The position numbers and the translations under genes were made by a program. The notes beneath the pieces are model-generated. The model was not told the origin of the DNA. It searched no databases and worked only from the letters and a program-made list of their open reading frames with translations. From Pyrinomonadaceae bacterium MAG19_C2-C3 (GTDB taxonomy: Bacteria > Acidobacteriota > Blastocatellia > Pyrinomonadales > Pyrinomonadaceae), in the NCBI GenBank assembly GCA_024330265.1, contig JANDLT010000002.1, positions 1 to 64,000 of the forward strand: a DNA stretch of 64,000 nt, written 5' to 3'. Positions 24,030-32,714 of the stretch are shown in pieces; the stretch's first letter is position 1; every line of letters starts with the position of its first letter.

Positions 24030-25262
24030 ATGCTAAAAAGACTTTCTCGCATCGCTCTGGTATCAATGTTTATGAGTCTCGGTGTCGTCAATGCACAACA
24101 GGACGCGAGTGAATTTTCAACCATCATGCGCGGGCAAAGCACCAAGCTCAACGCGGTCGAAGCCGGAAGTAATACCGGACGCAAGCCGACCGTTCTTGAT
24201 GTCGAAGTCGCTGAAGATGAAGGTGCGTTGCCCGCTTCCGCCGTCGCGCTTCCTTCGGAGAAGACGGTCGCCGCATCATCGTGGTCATCCGCTTCACCGA
24301 CCGCCACAATCGGCGTCGGAACGCGCGACACAGCGAAGGAAAGCCAACCCGCGAATGAGTTGAACGCCGCCATGTTGCCCGCGAAAGCTTTCGTTCCAAA
24401 CGCAAAAGCTTCGATTGATCCGGCGGCGACATCGCCCGCGATTGTTAATCCGGGTGCGACTTCCAATCCGGCTGTTACAACCACCGCCACAACTGCCGTC
24501 GCCGCTCCGACCGCGATGTATCGTGTCGGTGAAGGCGATGTGCTGGACATCAGGATTACGAACATCAACGAAGCCGGACGCAACGACGCGACCTTTCACA
24601 CCGTGATGGGCGGCGGCACGCTGGATTATCCGCTTGTCGGAGAACCGCTCGCGGTCGCCAATTTAACAACCGATGATATTGACCTGCTCATCACTAAAGA
24701 ACTGAAACGACGTGCCATCTTGAACGACCCGAACGTCGTGGTTTCCGTGCGCGAGTATGCGAGTCATGTCGTGATGGTCAGCGGCTTGGTTGATAATCCG
24801 GGAACGAAGATTCTGCGCCGCGAAGCTTTGCCGCTCTATGTCGTGCTTGCCGAAGCCCAACCGCGCCCCGAAGCGGGACAGGCAAACATAGTTTCCACTG
24901 ACGGAGCGACGCGCACGATTGACTTGACCGATTCCGATTCGCCCGCCGTGCTTGTCCGTCCCGGCGATGTCGTGCGCGTGGTCGCCGCCCCGCCCGCCGC
25001 CGCGCAGTTCTTCTTTGTCGGCGGCGAAGTTGCGATGCCCGGACAAAAAGATTTCCACAAAGGTTTGACACTCACGCAGGCGATATTCGCGGCGGGCGGT
25101 GCGACCTCCACCACGAGAGAGGTGCGCGTGCTTCGCAACGCGAAGGACAATCGCCTCGTCACGACCGAGTATGATTTATCGGGAATCGAAGGCGGTAAGA
25201 TTCCCGACCCCGCAGTTGAAGCGGGCGACCGCATCGAACTCGGTCGCCGCCGTCGCCGCTAA
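24030..25262 (+). CDS. polysaccharide biosynthesis/export family protein (Wza-like, SLBB)
   Basis: A 410-aa exported protein. A signal peptide runs to about residue 23 (cut after VNA). A low-complexity Ala/Pro/Thr segment follows to about residue 155, then the polysaccharide export domain (YRVGEGDVLDIRITN, TLDYPLVGE, NDPNVVVSVREY) and two SLBB-type beta-grasp segments (VMVSGLVDNPGTK; FFFVGGEVAMPGQKDFHKGLTLTQAIFAAGG). Relatives form the outer-membrane channel for capsule or exopolysaccharide. An AAGGA seven bases before the ATG at 24030 decides this start over the ATG at 24024. No chain-length or polymerase gene is beside it. Confidence 0.85.
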   Translation: MLKRLSRIALVSMFMSLGVVNAQQDASEFSTIMRGQSTKLNAVEAGSNTGRKPTVLDVEVAEDEGALPASAVALPSEKTVAASSWSSASPTATIGVGTRDTAKESQPANELNAAMLPAKAFVPNAKASIDPAATSPAIVNPGATSNPAVTTTATTAVAAPTAMYRVGEGDVLDIRITNINEAGRNDATFHTVMGGGTLDYPLVGEPLAVANLTTDDIDLLITKELKRRAILNDPNVVVSVREYASHVVMVSGLVDNPGTKILRREALPLYVVLAEAQPRPEAGQANIVSTDGATRTIDLTDSDSPAVLVRPGDVVRVVAAPPAAAQFFFVGGEVAMPGQKDFHKGLTLTQAIFAAGGATSTTREVRVLRNAKDNRLVTTEYDLSGIEGGKIPDPAVEAGDRIELGRRRRR

Positions 25263-25527
25263 AACTGTTAAAGATTGTCGCATCGTCAAGTCAAATCTTG
25301 AGCAAGTCGAACTCCATCGAAACACCACGCTTGACGTTGGTGAGTTGTTTGACCACAATACTTGAAACGAGACGCCGTGCGGCTTTCCACTCCGTTCGCA
25401 TCATGCACAAAATCTGTTGCTAACCCGCTTTGATTTTCGCGCCCGAAGTGCGTGCGACCGCAAGGTTGACTTGTAATTGTTTCTTGATTCTAAATCCTTT
25501 CGTCAAATCTGTTGGAGGTTGAACATC

Positions 25528-27885
25528 GTGCTTAAACGCAAACTTATTTTTGCTTGTGCCTTGCCGCTCGTATTGCTCGTCGCGCCGGTAAGCAATCCCC
25601 TATTTGCCCTCTCGCGGCATCGCCCCGCGAGAGTCGCGGCAATTCAAGATGGAGATGTACCGAGCAACGCCGAGCAAGCGATGTTCACGCGCGGGCAAAC
25701 CTTTTTCACACAGGGACGCTATGACCAAGCCGCCACCGTCTTGCGTGAATTTCTACAATCGTATCCGAAAAGTTTGATAACCGATTTAACTTTGCTCTGG
25801 CTCGGACGTTCCTATATCGAACTCAATCGCATCTCCGAAGCCGAGAGCATCGAACAGCGTTTGCGCCAAATCGGTGACACGCCGTTTCTCGATATTTATC
25901 AGAACGAACTCACCGAAGCCCGACGCAAATCCGCGACCGTCGCCAGACAACCGACGCCCACCGCCACCGCATCACCGACTCCGCCGCCAACACAAATCGT
26001 ACGCAATACCAACCCAAGCACCAACCCGGAACTGACAACCAACGCCGCACCGCAACCGACCGCATCGCCGCAAGCCCGCATCATCACCGCCGCTCCGCCC
26101 GGCGCAGGTTTGATTTCATCCGGTCGTCCGCGTCGCGGCGAGCAGCGACGCCCGACCGACAACACCGCGTCACCAATCGCTTCGGCACGCCCCAACACAA
26201 ACACGAGCCGCACGCGCGTCACGCGCCCGACTCCCACATCAACCACGACGAACCCTTCGCCCACGCCGCGCGTGAGTCCGACGCCGACCGAATCCGCTCC
26301 GGTTGTCGCATCTTCTTCATCGCCCGTCACCGCTTCGCCCGCACCCACCACGACACCGACGCCGGGAACGGGAAACACCGTCGCGGGCAATGTCGGCGGC
26401 TTGAGTTTGACGGTCAGGCAAGTTCCCGATTTGTTGCTTGCGCTTCGCACGCCCGCGATTACCGCTTCGCCGAGTCAAACGATTTCGATTCCGCTTGTTG
26501 TCACAAATCGCGGCAACAAGGAAGATCAATTTCGTTTGACAACGGATTTACCCGCCGAATACCAACCGACCTTCAGCCTCGCTTCACAGGGCAGCACCGA
26601 TACCGGACTTCCGATTTTAGTGACGCCGCAAGTCGAACGCGGCGGAAATGTCGAAGTCGTATTGAATGTTCGCGTGCCGGAAACGGCGGCGGACGGACAG
26701 CAAAGCCGTTTCCTTGTGCGCGCCGCATCACAATCCGATTTTCAAATCACGAAAGTCGCGGACGCGGCACTGAACATCATCGCCGCCGCTTTGAGCGCGA
26801 CCGCGAGCGTTTCGCAACCGTCGGTGCTGCCCGGCGAAAGCTTCGACCAGACGATTTCGATTCGCAATCAGGGAAGCGCGGCATCGCGTTCGACCCGCGC
26901 CGATTTCGTATTCGACCCGGATTTTGAACTCGTCAGCGCGAACCCCGCCCCGCTTGTTTATGACCGCGCATCGCGCACCGCGATTTGGGATTTGAGTGAA
27001 ATGGCGGCGCGCGATTCACGCGACATCACCGTCCGTCTGCGCGCCGTCGGTGACGCACTGGCGACATCTAAAAGCTTGGGACGCGGCACGCTTCGCACCT
27101 CAAGTCTGCCTGTGCCGTCGAACTTCGACGGACCCGGCGTGAGCATCGGGCGCATCACGAAAGCCCGCATTGATTCCATTTCATCGGGACTGACCGCGAC
27201 GCCGGGCGATACGATTTATGTGCCGTTCGTGATTCGTAATCCGTCAAACTACAAGGAAGCTTACGATCTTCGCATCACCGCCCCGGGTGCGCCGGCTGCG
27301 ACCACTTACGCCGACACCAACGGCGACGGGCAGCATCAGGACGGTGAGCCCGTCATCACACGCACCGCCGAAATCGAGCCGCGCGACGGGCAATTTCCCA
27401 TACTACTTCGCGTGGACATTCCGCGCAGTACACCCGACCGTCAACAATTCGCATACAACGTCGTCGCCCGTTCGACTTCCGATGCCCGCGCCGCGAACGA
27501 AGGCAGCACGGTGCTGACCGTCGCCGCTCCGCGCGTGCGTGTGCGAACCGAACAGGTATCGGATACGGTGGCGGGCGGCGAGACGATTTTCTATCGTCTG
27601 GTTCTCGTCAATGAAGGCGCGGGTCTGGCGAAGAATCTCGTCGTCAACGAACAACTTCCCGCCGCTTTGCAATTCGTCGCCGCCGCTCCTGACCTGAAAG
27701 CCGAAGACGCTCCGGGCGGGGCGCAACGTCTGCAATGGCGCGTCACTGAACTCGCACCCGGCGACACGGCGGTCTTGAAAATCACCGCGCGTCTGCGTCC
27801 GAACTTGGCGGAAGGCACAAGCATCGTCAACCGCACGAATCTCAACTATCAAGACACCAACGGCAATCCTCATCAAGGGCAGTAA
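25528..27885 (+). CDS. secreted TPR and DUF11/CARDB-repeat protein
   Basis: A 785-aa exported protein starting at the GTG at 25528, which has GGAGG ten bases upstream; the frame extends to a TTG at 25477. After a signal peptide come tetratricopeptide-like helices (residues about 45-120: QTFFTQGRYDQAATVLREFL), then a 150-residue Pro/Thr/Ser linker. Four Ig-like repeats of DUF11 or CARDB type follow (VTNRGNKEDQFRL; IRNQGSAASRS; VIRNPSNYKEAYDL; LVNEGAGLAKNLVVNEQLP). The last contains NYQDTNGNPHQGQ at the very end. It probably acts at the cell surface or periplasm, perhaps with the export protein upstream. A strong terminator follows. Confidence 0.75.
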   Translation: MLKRKLIFACALPLVLLVAPVSNPLFALSRHRPARVAAIQDGDVPSNAEQAMFTRGQTFFTQGRYDQAATVLREFLQSYPKSLITDLTLLWLGRSYIELNRISEAESIEQRLRQIGDTPFLDIYQNELTEARRKSATVARQPTPTATASPTPPPTQIVRNTNPSTNPELTTNAAPQPTASPQARIITAAPPGAGLISSGRPRRGEQRRPTDNTASPIASARPNTNTSRTRVTRPTPTSTTTNPSPTPRVSPTPTESAPVVASSSSPVTASPAPTTTPTPGTGNTVAGNVGGLSLTVRQVPDLLLALRTPAITASPSQTISIPLVVTNRGNKEDQFRLTTDLPAEYQPTFSLASQGSTDTGLPILVTPQVERGGNVEVVLNVRVPETAADGQQSRFLVRAASQSDFQITKVADAALNIIAAALSATASVSQPSVLPGESFDQTISIRNQGSAASRSTRADFVFDPDFELVSANPAPLVYDRASRTAIWDLSEMAARDSRDITVRLRAVGDALATSKSLGRGTLRTSSLPVPSNFDGPGVSIGRITKARIDSISSGLTATPGDTIYVPFVIRNPSNYKEAYDLRITAPGAPAATTYADTNGDGQHQDGEPVITRTAEIEPRDGQFPILLRVDIPRSTPDRQQFAYNVVARSTSDARAANEGSTVLTVAAPRVRVRTEQVSDTVAGGETIFYRLVLVNEGAGLAKNLVVNEQLPAALQFVAAAPDLKAEDAPGGAQRLQWRVTELAPGDTAVLKITARLRPNLAEGTSIVNRTNLNYQDTNGNPHQGQ

Positions 27886-27926
27886 TCCGACTTCGTAAAA
27901 AGTGCGAAGTTCAGGATTGCATCGAA

Positions 27927-27968
27927 GCCAACGCGGAGAGACGTAACAATCTCTCCGCGTTGGCTTTT
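27927..27968 (+). terminator. Rho-independent terminator
   Basis: A perfect 14-bp stem (GCCAACGCGGAGAG against CTCTCCGCGTTGGC) with a 10-base loop, followed by TTTT, 41 bases after the stop of the TPR/DUF11 gene. Confidence 0.85.
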
Positions 27969-28148
27969 GCAGGGTTATTCAGTCAATCAGCCAAAACCTT
28001 GACACGTTTGTAGAGTGGGAATATCATCCCGCCGTCCCGTCAGCCGCAGTTCTTGCAACCTCGCAATCATCCATAGCCCGCCATTCCGGTCACGACGGCT
28101 GTCCTTTGTGCCGACCGCGACCGCGTTTCCGCCCCCGGAGGTTTCCCC

Positions 28149-29081
28149 ATGCCTTCTACGCGCCTGATTACGACGCCGGTACTCTCGATCCTTCTACTCT
28201 GTCTGGTATTCCTGACGATCACTCAAAGAGCATTTGCCCAAAGCTGTGTCCAGCCTCCGGCGGGACTGGTGAGTTGGTTTCCGGGTGAAGGCAACGCTAA
28301 TGACATTCAAGGGAACAATAACGGCACGCTGCAAAACGGTGCGACGTTCGCGGCGGGTAGAGTCGGGCAGGCGTTTAGCTTCGACGGTGTGGATGATTAC
28401 GTTAGAGTCAGTTCCTCTGGAATCGTCAAAGGATTAGGCGAAGCTACAGTTGAAGCATGGGTTAAGCTCAAAGGAACGCACGGCTTGGGCAACGGCGTCG
28501 TTTGGATTGAGAACACAAGTGCATTGGGCTTTACTCGTTTTGGTTTGTTCGTTCGTGATAACGGTATCGTTAGGGTGCTTGGTAGAGATCAAGCGACTGA
28601 GAATTTTGAAGTTCCTACTAAAGAAGTTGCGTCTCAATCTACCATTCCGCTCAACCTATGGACGCACCTTGCGGGAACTTGGAAAGCTGGAGAGGGCATC
28701 AAGGTTTATATCAACGGTCAGCTTGACAATCAATTTTCTGATCCGAATTTAGGGTCTTTCACAAATACGAACAGTGCCTTCATTGGTATTGGGAGACTTG
28801 ATGACCGAGCAGGTACGCGAGATGAGTTTAACGGCGACGTTGATGAGACCTCAGTTTTTACTCGTGCGCTTTCCGCTTCAGAAATCCAAGCCATCTACAA
28901 CGCCGACAGCGCGGGCAAATGTCCGCCCGGTGGTCTGGCTTCATTAACGTTGAACCTTCAACCGTCAACGGCGGACAAACCTCGACTGGCACTCTCACCC
29001 TCTCCGCTCCCGCGCCGAGCGGCGGGACGCTTATCAACCTTGCGAGCAACAACGCTGCAGTCACCGTGCCATCGAGCGTGA
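28149..29081 (+). CDS. LamG/concanavalin-like secreted protein, N-terminal part of a frameshifted gene
   Basis: A signal peptide (to about residue 31, ending RAFAQ) is followed by a LamG-type jelly-roll domain at residues about 35-255 (GRVGQAFSFDGVDDYVRV, TVEAWVKL, WTHLAGTW, FNGDVDETSVFTRALSASEIQAIYNA). A GGAGG precedes the ATG. After residue about 266 (GGLAS) this frame reads unrelated sequence; the natural continuation is in the frame of the next entry, consistent with loss of one base near 28945. The LamG domain itself is complete, so a truncated secreted product is possible. Codon use is less GC-rich than in neighbouring genes. Confidence 0.75.
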   Translation: MPSTRLITTPVLSILLLCLVFLTITQRAFAQSCVQPPAGLVSWFPGEGNANDIQGNNNGTLQNGATFAAGRVGQAFSFDGVDDYVRVSSSGIVKGLGEATVEAWVKLKGTHGLGNGVVWIENTSALGFTRFGLFVRDNGIVRVLGRDQATENFEVPTKEVASQSTIPLNLWTHLAGTWKAGEGIKVYINGQLDNQFSDPNLGSFTNTNSAFIGIGRLDDRAGTRDEFNGDVDETSVFTRALSASEIQAIYNADSAGKCPPGGLASLTLNLQPSTADKPRLALSPSPLPRRAAGRLSTLRATTLQSPCHRA

Positions 29082-29572
29082 CCGTCGCTGAGGGTGCGAC
29101 CGCCACGACCTTCTCCGTCACAACCGCGTCGGTATCGAACGACACGACGGGCACCGTCTCAGCGAGTTTCGGCGGTACCACTCTGACCGCGCCGCTGCTC
29201 GTCAAAGCCCGGATCAGCACTTCGCTCACGGTGAACTTCCTGCCGGGGAAGGGTCGCTACTCTCGCAATGAGGCGAGGAAGACGCGCTACGCGCGCGGCG
29301 AAGGCATGAGACTCGTGATCACGCTACGGGGTGCGAACAGGTTGCCTCTCGCGGATCGCGTGGTGACAATCATGGAGCGCGTCGAGAGCACGGGGCAGTT
29401 ACGCACCCTCGGCTCCGGCTTAACGGACGCGAACGGGCAATTCATCATAGGAGGCTATGTCGTGCCGACCGACCCGAACCAAGACAACGTGTTCATCAGA
29501 GCGTCCTTCGCCGGTGACGCAGGCTTCTTGGAGAGTAACGCGCAACGGCGTATCCCCATCGGGCTGCCCTAA
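28919..29572 (+). CDS. C-terminal part of the frameshifted LamG protein (Ig-like and Ig/carboxypeptidase-like domains)
   Basis: This frame carries the natural continuation of the LamG protein from about base 28947: NVEPSTVNGGQTSTGTLTL begins a bacterial Ig-like repeat (VTVAEGATATTFSVTTASV), followed by a second beta-rich domain (MRLVITLRGANRLPLADRVVTI, GLTDANGQFIIGG). It has no signal peptide and no ribosome site of its own, so it is most likely not expressed alone. No slippery heptamer is visible at the junction. Either the gene is inactivated, or the base loss is a sequencing or assembly error. Confidence 0.6.
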   Translation: MSARWSGFINVEPSTVNGGQTSTGTLTLSAPAPSGGTLINLASNNAAVTVPSSVTVAEGATATTFSVTTASVSNDTTGTVSASFGGTTLTAPLLVKARISTSLTVNFLPGKGRYSRNEARKTRYARGEGMRLVITLRGANRLPLADRVVTIMERVESTGQLRTLGSGLTDANGQFIIGGYVVPTDPNQDNVFIRASFAGDAGFLESNAQRRIPIGLP

Positions 29573-29745
29573 GCTACCCTTCCACATACTTGGCAGACTA
29601 AAATGAGCGGTAGCGGCGTGCGCCGTAACTTTGTACGGCTTTTGGATGCTATTCCAGAGGTGGCGCGCTTCATTACGCGCTTGTCTGCGGGCTACCTTCT
29701 GCTGGCTCTTTCCGAAGCAAAGAGAAACAAATTGCGTAACATGAG

Positions 29746-30096
29746 TTACAACGGCAAAATTTTAATCACTTCGTTCCACTCCGTATTTTCGCTGCACACG
29801 ACGACTATCTCAAGCTGCTCAATCGCTTGAGCTATCGGAAGCTTGCGCGGCACGACGATCACGCCCGCCATCTTCTCACCCGCCGCCAATAGGCGCGCCG
29901 CATGACCGGGCATCGTTTTTCGATCATGAGTCAAGACAATTCTGCCGGCTTCCGCCGCCCATCTTAATAGTTCAGGGTCATCGAGCGTGCTTATGCCAGC
30001 TTCATAAGCCGTGACCGCATCGAACTCCGAAGTGCGTCGCGCGAGTCCGCGCATGATGTCTTGATCGAAGTCTTGATCGACGAGTAAGCGCAGCAT
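29746..30096 (-). CDS. DUF5615 family PIN-like protein (putative toxin)
   Basis: A 116-aa protein with the start of a PIN-like fold: LLVDQDFDQDIMRGL, with paired aspartates, then IVLTHDRKTMPGH. This matches DUF5615 proteins, likely nucleases of VapC type. The gene lies 24 bases downstream of a DUF433 gene on the same strand, the standard antitoxin-toxin order for this pair. A second, diverged copy of the module is at 61.0-61.7 kb. Confidence 0.8.
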   Translation of the reverse strand: MLRLLVDQDFDQDIMRGLARRTSEFDAVTAYEAGISTLDDPELLRWAAEAGRIVLTHDRKTMPGHAARLLAAGEKMAGVIVVPRKLPIAQAIEQLEIVVVCSENTEWNEVIKILPL

Positions 30097-30120
30097 GAAT
30101 CGGTTGTCTTCAGAAGGGGA

Positions 30121-30471
30121 TCAGGCGGCTTGGTGACGAACAGCCCATCGCGCAAGCAATCGCTCACGCATTTCAACGGATGATCTTCGGTGTTGCGGGT
30201 CGGTTTCGAGAAGTTGCTGAGAGGCGTCTGCTTCTGATTCCTGTTGGCGCAAGTAGTCTTCTACTTCCTCCCGGTGATTGAGGTAGTAAGTTATGCAAGC
30301 GTAGATGTCGGTGAGAGGCACGGCGGGAAACTTGTGCGCGATCTGCTCTGCGGTCGCGCCGAGGTTGAAGTGGTGGATGATGGAATCAAAGCTCACTCGC
30401 GTACCTTGCACGCGAATCGTTCCGTCATCAGCCGCGAATAGCGGTACGTTCTGTGTCTCATGAATCGTCAT
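30121..30471 (-). CDS. DUF433 domain-containing protein (putative antitoxin)
   Basis: A 116-aa protein. Residues about 20-75 match DUF433, a small winged-helix or VapB-like domain (IRVQGTRVSFDSIIHHFNLGATAEQIAHKFPAVPLTDIYACITYYL). The C-terminal 35 residues are charged and probably contact the DUF5615 partner encoded 24 bases downstream. The antitoxin role comes from the conserved pairing and was not shown here. Confidence 0.8.
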   Translation of the reverse strand: MTIHETQNVPLFAADDGTIRVQGTRVSFDSIIHHFNLGATAEQIAHKFPAVPLTDIYACITYYLNHREEVEDYLRQQESEADASQQLLETDPQHRRSSVEMRERLLARWAVRHQAA

Positions 30472-30591
30472 GTTTGTTCATCCTTACCCGCGTATGAAAT
30501 TCTTCGCCTTCGGTTAAATTCTCCACCCATTATACGCCTTAGCTATATTTATATCGGCTTTTGTAATGTGGCTGCGCGGGTGAACGGCGAT

Positions 30592-30601
30592 TTGTTATAC
30601 T
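30592..30601 (+). promoter_or_regulatory. extended -10 promoter of rnpB
   Basis: TTGTTATACT ends at 30601, giving an extended -10 (TG, one base, TATACT). The expected transcript start near 30608-30612 matches the first paired base of the RNase P P1 helix. The -35 region is weak. Confidence 0.5.
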
Positions 30602-30611
30602 GCGCGCTGCT

Positions 30612-31113
30612 GTGCGATAGGAAGGGCATCGGGCGGTCGCTGTTCCGGCGTCGAAAGATGCGCGGGATAGAGGAAAGTCCGAACACCACAGGGCGGCGAG
30701 CCAGCTAACGGCTGGGCGTACCATGCTTTTAATTAAGCGTGGTGCGACGACAAGTGCAACAGAGAACAGACCAGCCAGTAGTCGCGGCTCTTTCAGGAGT
30801 CGAGAGGCAGGACGCGGTGATGGGTGAAACGGTGCGGTCGTCGTTTGCCGCGACGACTTAAAGTAAGAGCGCACCAGCGCGCGTGGCAACACGTCGCGGC
30901 TAGGCAAACTCCTCGCGGTGCAAGACCAAATAGCGAGACGGTCGAGGGCGGCTCGTCCGAAATCGCGGGCATGACTCATGCCTTGCGGTTCGCGTCTCCG
31001 GGTAGGTCGCATGACCCGTTTGGCGACAAACGGGCTAGATGAATGGTCGCCGCTTCGCTCCTCAAAAAAGCGGAGTACAGAATTCGGCTTATAGATGTTG
31101 TTCCCTATCGCAC
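30612..31113 (+). ncRNA. rnpB: RNase P RNA (bacterial type A)
   Basis: This is the catalytic RNA of RNase P, which makes mature tRNA 5' ends. Conserved blocks are visible: AGAGGAAAGTCCGAACACCA near the 5' part, GGGTGAAACGGTGCGGT, GTAAGAGCGCACCAGC, GGCAAACTCC, GGTGCAAGACCAAATA, AGATGAATGGTCGCC and ACAGAATTCGGCTTATA near the 3' end. The ends are set by an extended P1 helix, GTGCGATAG at 30612-30620 pairing with CTATCGCAC at 31105-31113. At about 500 bases it is longer than the usual 350-420, mainly in the middle helices. Confidence 0.92.
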
Positions 31114-31149
31114 GGCACAACTTCAAATCAACGGAGAAAAGTTGCTTTC

Positions 31150-31434
31150 ATGGTTAATCGCAAAGGTGTTTTTATCGGGGCGTATGTGCCGCTCGAACTG
31201 AAAGAATCGCTGCGCCGCCGTGCCGCTTCCGAGCATCGCACGTTGTCGCAGGAAATCACGCGCATCCTCACCGAGACGGTTCACGGGCGCGGATTGCCAT
31301 CAGGGACGGCTGACCGCCGCACCGCGAGTTCCGCACCGCGCCGCCGCGACTCCGACCCGCTTCCGCGCCGTCGAACCAGCGATGTACCGCACACGGTTTT
31401 CGGCATCGGTACAAATCAAACTGAGAGCGATTAA
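31150..31434 (+). CDS. ribbon-helix-helix (Arc-type) DNA-binding protein
   Basis: A 94-aa basic protein. Residues 1-45 form a ribbon-helix-helix fold of Arc/MetJ type (GVFIGAYVPLELKESLRRRA, EHRTLSQEITRILTETV). The rest is a disordered Arg-rich tail. I start at the ATG at 31150; the open frame reaches back into the RNase P gene. Such proteins are often antitoxins or autorepressors, but no partner toxin is next to it. Confidence 0.75.
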   Translation: MVNRKGVFIGAYVPLELKESLRRRAASEHRTLSQEITRILTETVHGRGLPSGTADRRTASSAPRRRDSDPLPRRRTSDVPHTVFGIGTNQTESD

Positions 31435-31537
31435 ACCTGACTCATCAAAGTCTTCGGTCAAATAAGCCTATCAAAACGATTCAACCATTGCCTTACCGCG
31501 CCTTATCGCTACAACTCAATTTCGATTTTCAAACCCG

Positions 31538-32293
31538 ATGACAATTAGCAAAATCAAGTACGCTTTGCTCGGACTCGTCGCGGGTTTGATAGCCGGATTC
31601 TTCATTACCAACGAGGTCAATCGCCGCGAAGCCGAAGGCTTACGCGCCGCACTCGTACAAGCCCAATCAACCGCGAACAACGCTTCTTCACCGAAGCGGA
31701 ACGAAGAACCGCCGCGCCTCTCAAGTGAAGAATTGCAAGCGGCGATAGGACGTGCCGATGCCAACCCGAAAGACGTTTATCAACAACGCAATCTAGGTCA
31801 GGCACTCTATCTTTACGCCGCCAACACGGGCGACGCCGCAACCTTGCGCGACGCTGTGCGCCTCTTGCGTCGCGCCCATGAACTCGACCCTAAGAACTAT
31901 GACACGCTTGTTCTACTCGGCAACGCTCTATTCGATTCGGGCAAACTCGGTGACGCGAACAGCTTCACCGAAGCGCGCACGTTTTATCAAGAAGCCTTGC
32001 GTCAGCGTCCCGATGACATCAACGTCCGCACCGATTTAGGACTCGCATACTTTTTCGCCAAACCGTCCGACCCGAACCGCGCCGCGATTGAATATCGCAA
32101 GTCGCTTGCCGTCAACCCGCGTCATCCCGCGACGTTGCAAAATCTCGCGGCGGCACTCATCAGCCTCAACCAACTCGAAGAAGCCGAACGCGCGCTCGCA
32201 TCTCTGAAAGAGATTGACGCCGCCAACCCGTCGCTCGCCAATCTGCAAACCCAACTCGCGCAAGCACGCCACGCCCGACAAGGAATCAATTGA
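31538..32293 (+). CDS. membrane-anchored tetratricopeptide repeat protein
   Basis: A 251-aa protein with an N-terminal membrane helix (residues 8-25) and a short coiled region (EAEGLRAALVQAQS), followed by four or so TPR units from about residue 75 (NPKDVYQQRNLGQALYLYA; NYDTLVLLGNALFDSGK; DINVRTDLGLAYFFA; HPATLQNLAAALISLNQLEEAERAL). The layout resembles NrfG/CcmH-type assembly scaffolds, but no cytochrome genes are near. The stop overlaps the next start (TTGA), so the two are translated together. Confidence 0.8.
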   Translation: MTISKIKYALLGLVAGLIAGFFITNEVNRREAEGLRAALVQAQSTANNASSPKRNEEPPRLSSEELQAAIGRADANPKDVYQQRNLGQALYLYAANTGDAATLRDAVRLLRRAHELDPKNYDTLVLLGNALFDSGKLGDANSFTEARTFYQEALRQRPDDINVRTDLGLAYFFAKPSDPNRAAIEYRKSLAVNPRHPATLQNLAAALISLNQLEEAERALASLKEIDAANPSLANLQTQLAQARHARQGIN

Positions 32294-32619
32294 AATACCT
32301 GATAATTATCGTCATCCTGTTGATTATCGTCGCCTTGATTTTGCGCCGCCTCAAGCCGTATCTCATCATCGCGCGCCAGATGTTTGGCGTCGTGCAAACC
32401 GTGCGGCGCATGAACAACGGGATGCCGCCTTCGGGCTTTCCCGTCAATCAAAATCCTGCCACACGCGACGCTGAAAAGCTTGTGCGTTGCCGTGCGTGCC
32501 AAACATGGATGCCCGATTCGCGTTTGAACGGTAAAGGATTTTGTGCAAAGTGCGAGGGCGAAGTGAAACAGCCTGAAGGTACTAAGTCTAAAAGTCTTCT
32601 CAAAAATACAGATGTTTAG
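32290..32619 (+). CDS. small membrane protein with zinc-ribbon motif
   Basis: A 109-aa protein beginning at TTG, overlapping the upstream TPR gene as TTGA. Residues 2-18 form a membrane helix (YLIIIVILLIIVALIL). Residues about 67-90 hold two Cys-x-x-Cys pairs (CRACQTWMPDSRLNGKGFCAKC), a likely zinc ribbon. The stop codon TAG is part of a palindromic repeat that begins at 32614, so the repeat ends the gene. Function unknown; the coupling suggests it acts with the TPR protein. Confidence 0.7.
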   Translation: MKYLIIIVILLIIVALILRRLKPYLIIARQMFGVVQTVRRMNNGMPPSGFPVNQNPATRDAEKLVRCRACQTWMPDSRLNGKGFCAKCEGEVKQPEGTKSKSLLKNTDV

Positions 32620-32681
32620 AGGCGGGTTATACCCGCCATGTCCCGTAAGCGCGCGGTGGCGGGTATAACCCGCCTCCAAAC
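32614..32681. repeat. palindromic element, AGGCGGG type, supplying a stop codon
   Basis: Arms from 32614 (GTTTAGAGGCGGGTTATACC) and to 32681 (GGTATAACCCGCCTCCAAAC) pair with one mismatch. The TAG inside GTTTAG is the stop codon of the preceding gene. It is a relative of the element at 14927-15006. Confidence 0.75.
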
Positions 32682-32714
32682 GGCGACGGTAGTTATTGAT
32701 GGCTTGTAGAAATT

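Noticed and set aside
28930-28960. Programmed -1 frameshifting in the LamG gene
   Set aside because: No slippery heptamer or downstream pseudoknot is visible; simple base loss explains the data.
29603-29830. A 75-aa plus-strand frame after the LamG gene
   Set aside because: It runs into the antisense of the DUF5615 gene, and no domain or ribosome site supports it.
30539-31126. A 195-aa minus-strand frame and several plus-strand frames across 30.6-31.1 kb
   Set aside because: The segment is the RNase P RNA gene with its conserved sequence blocks; the frames are incidental.
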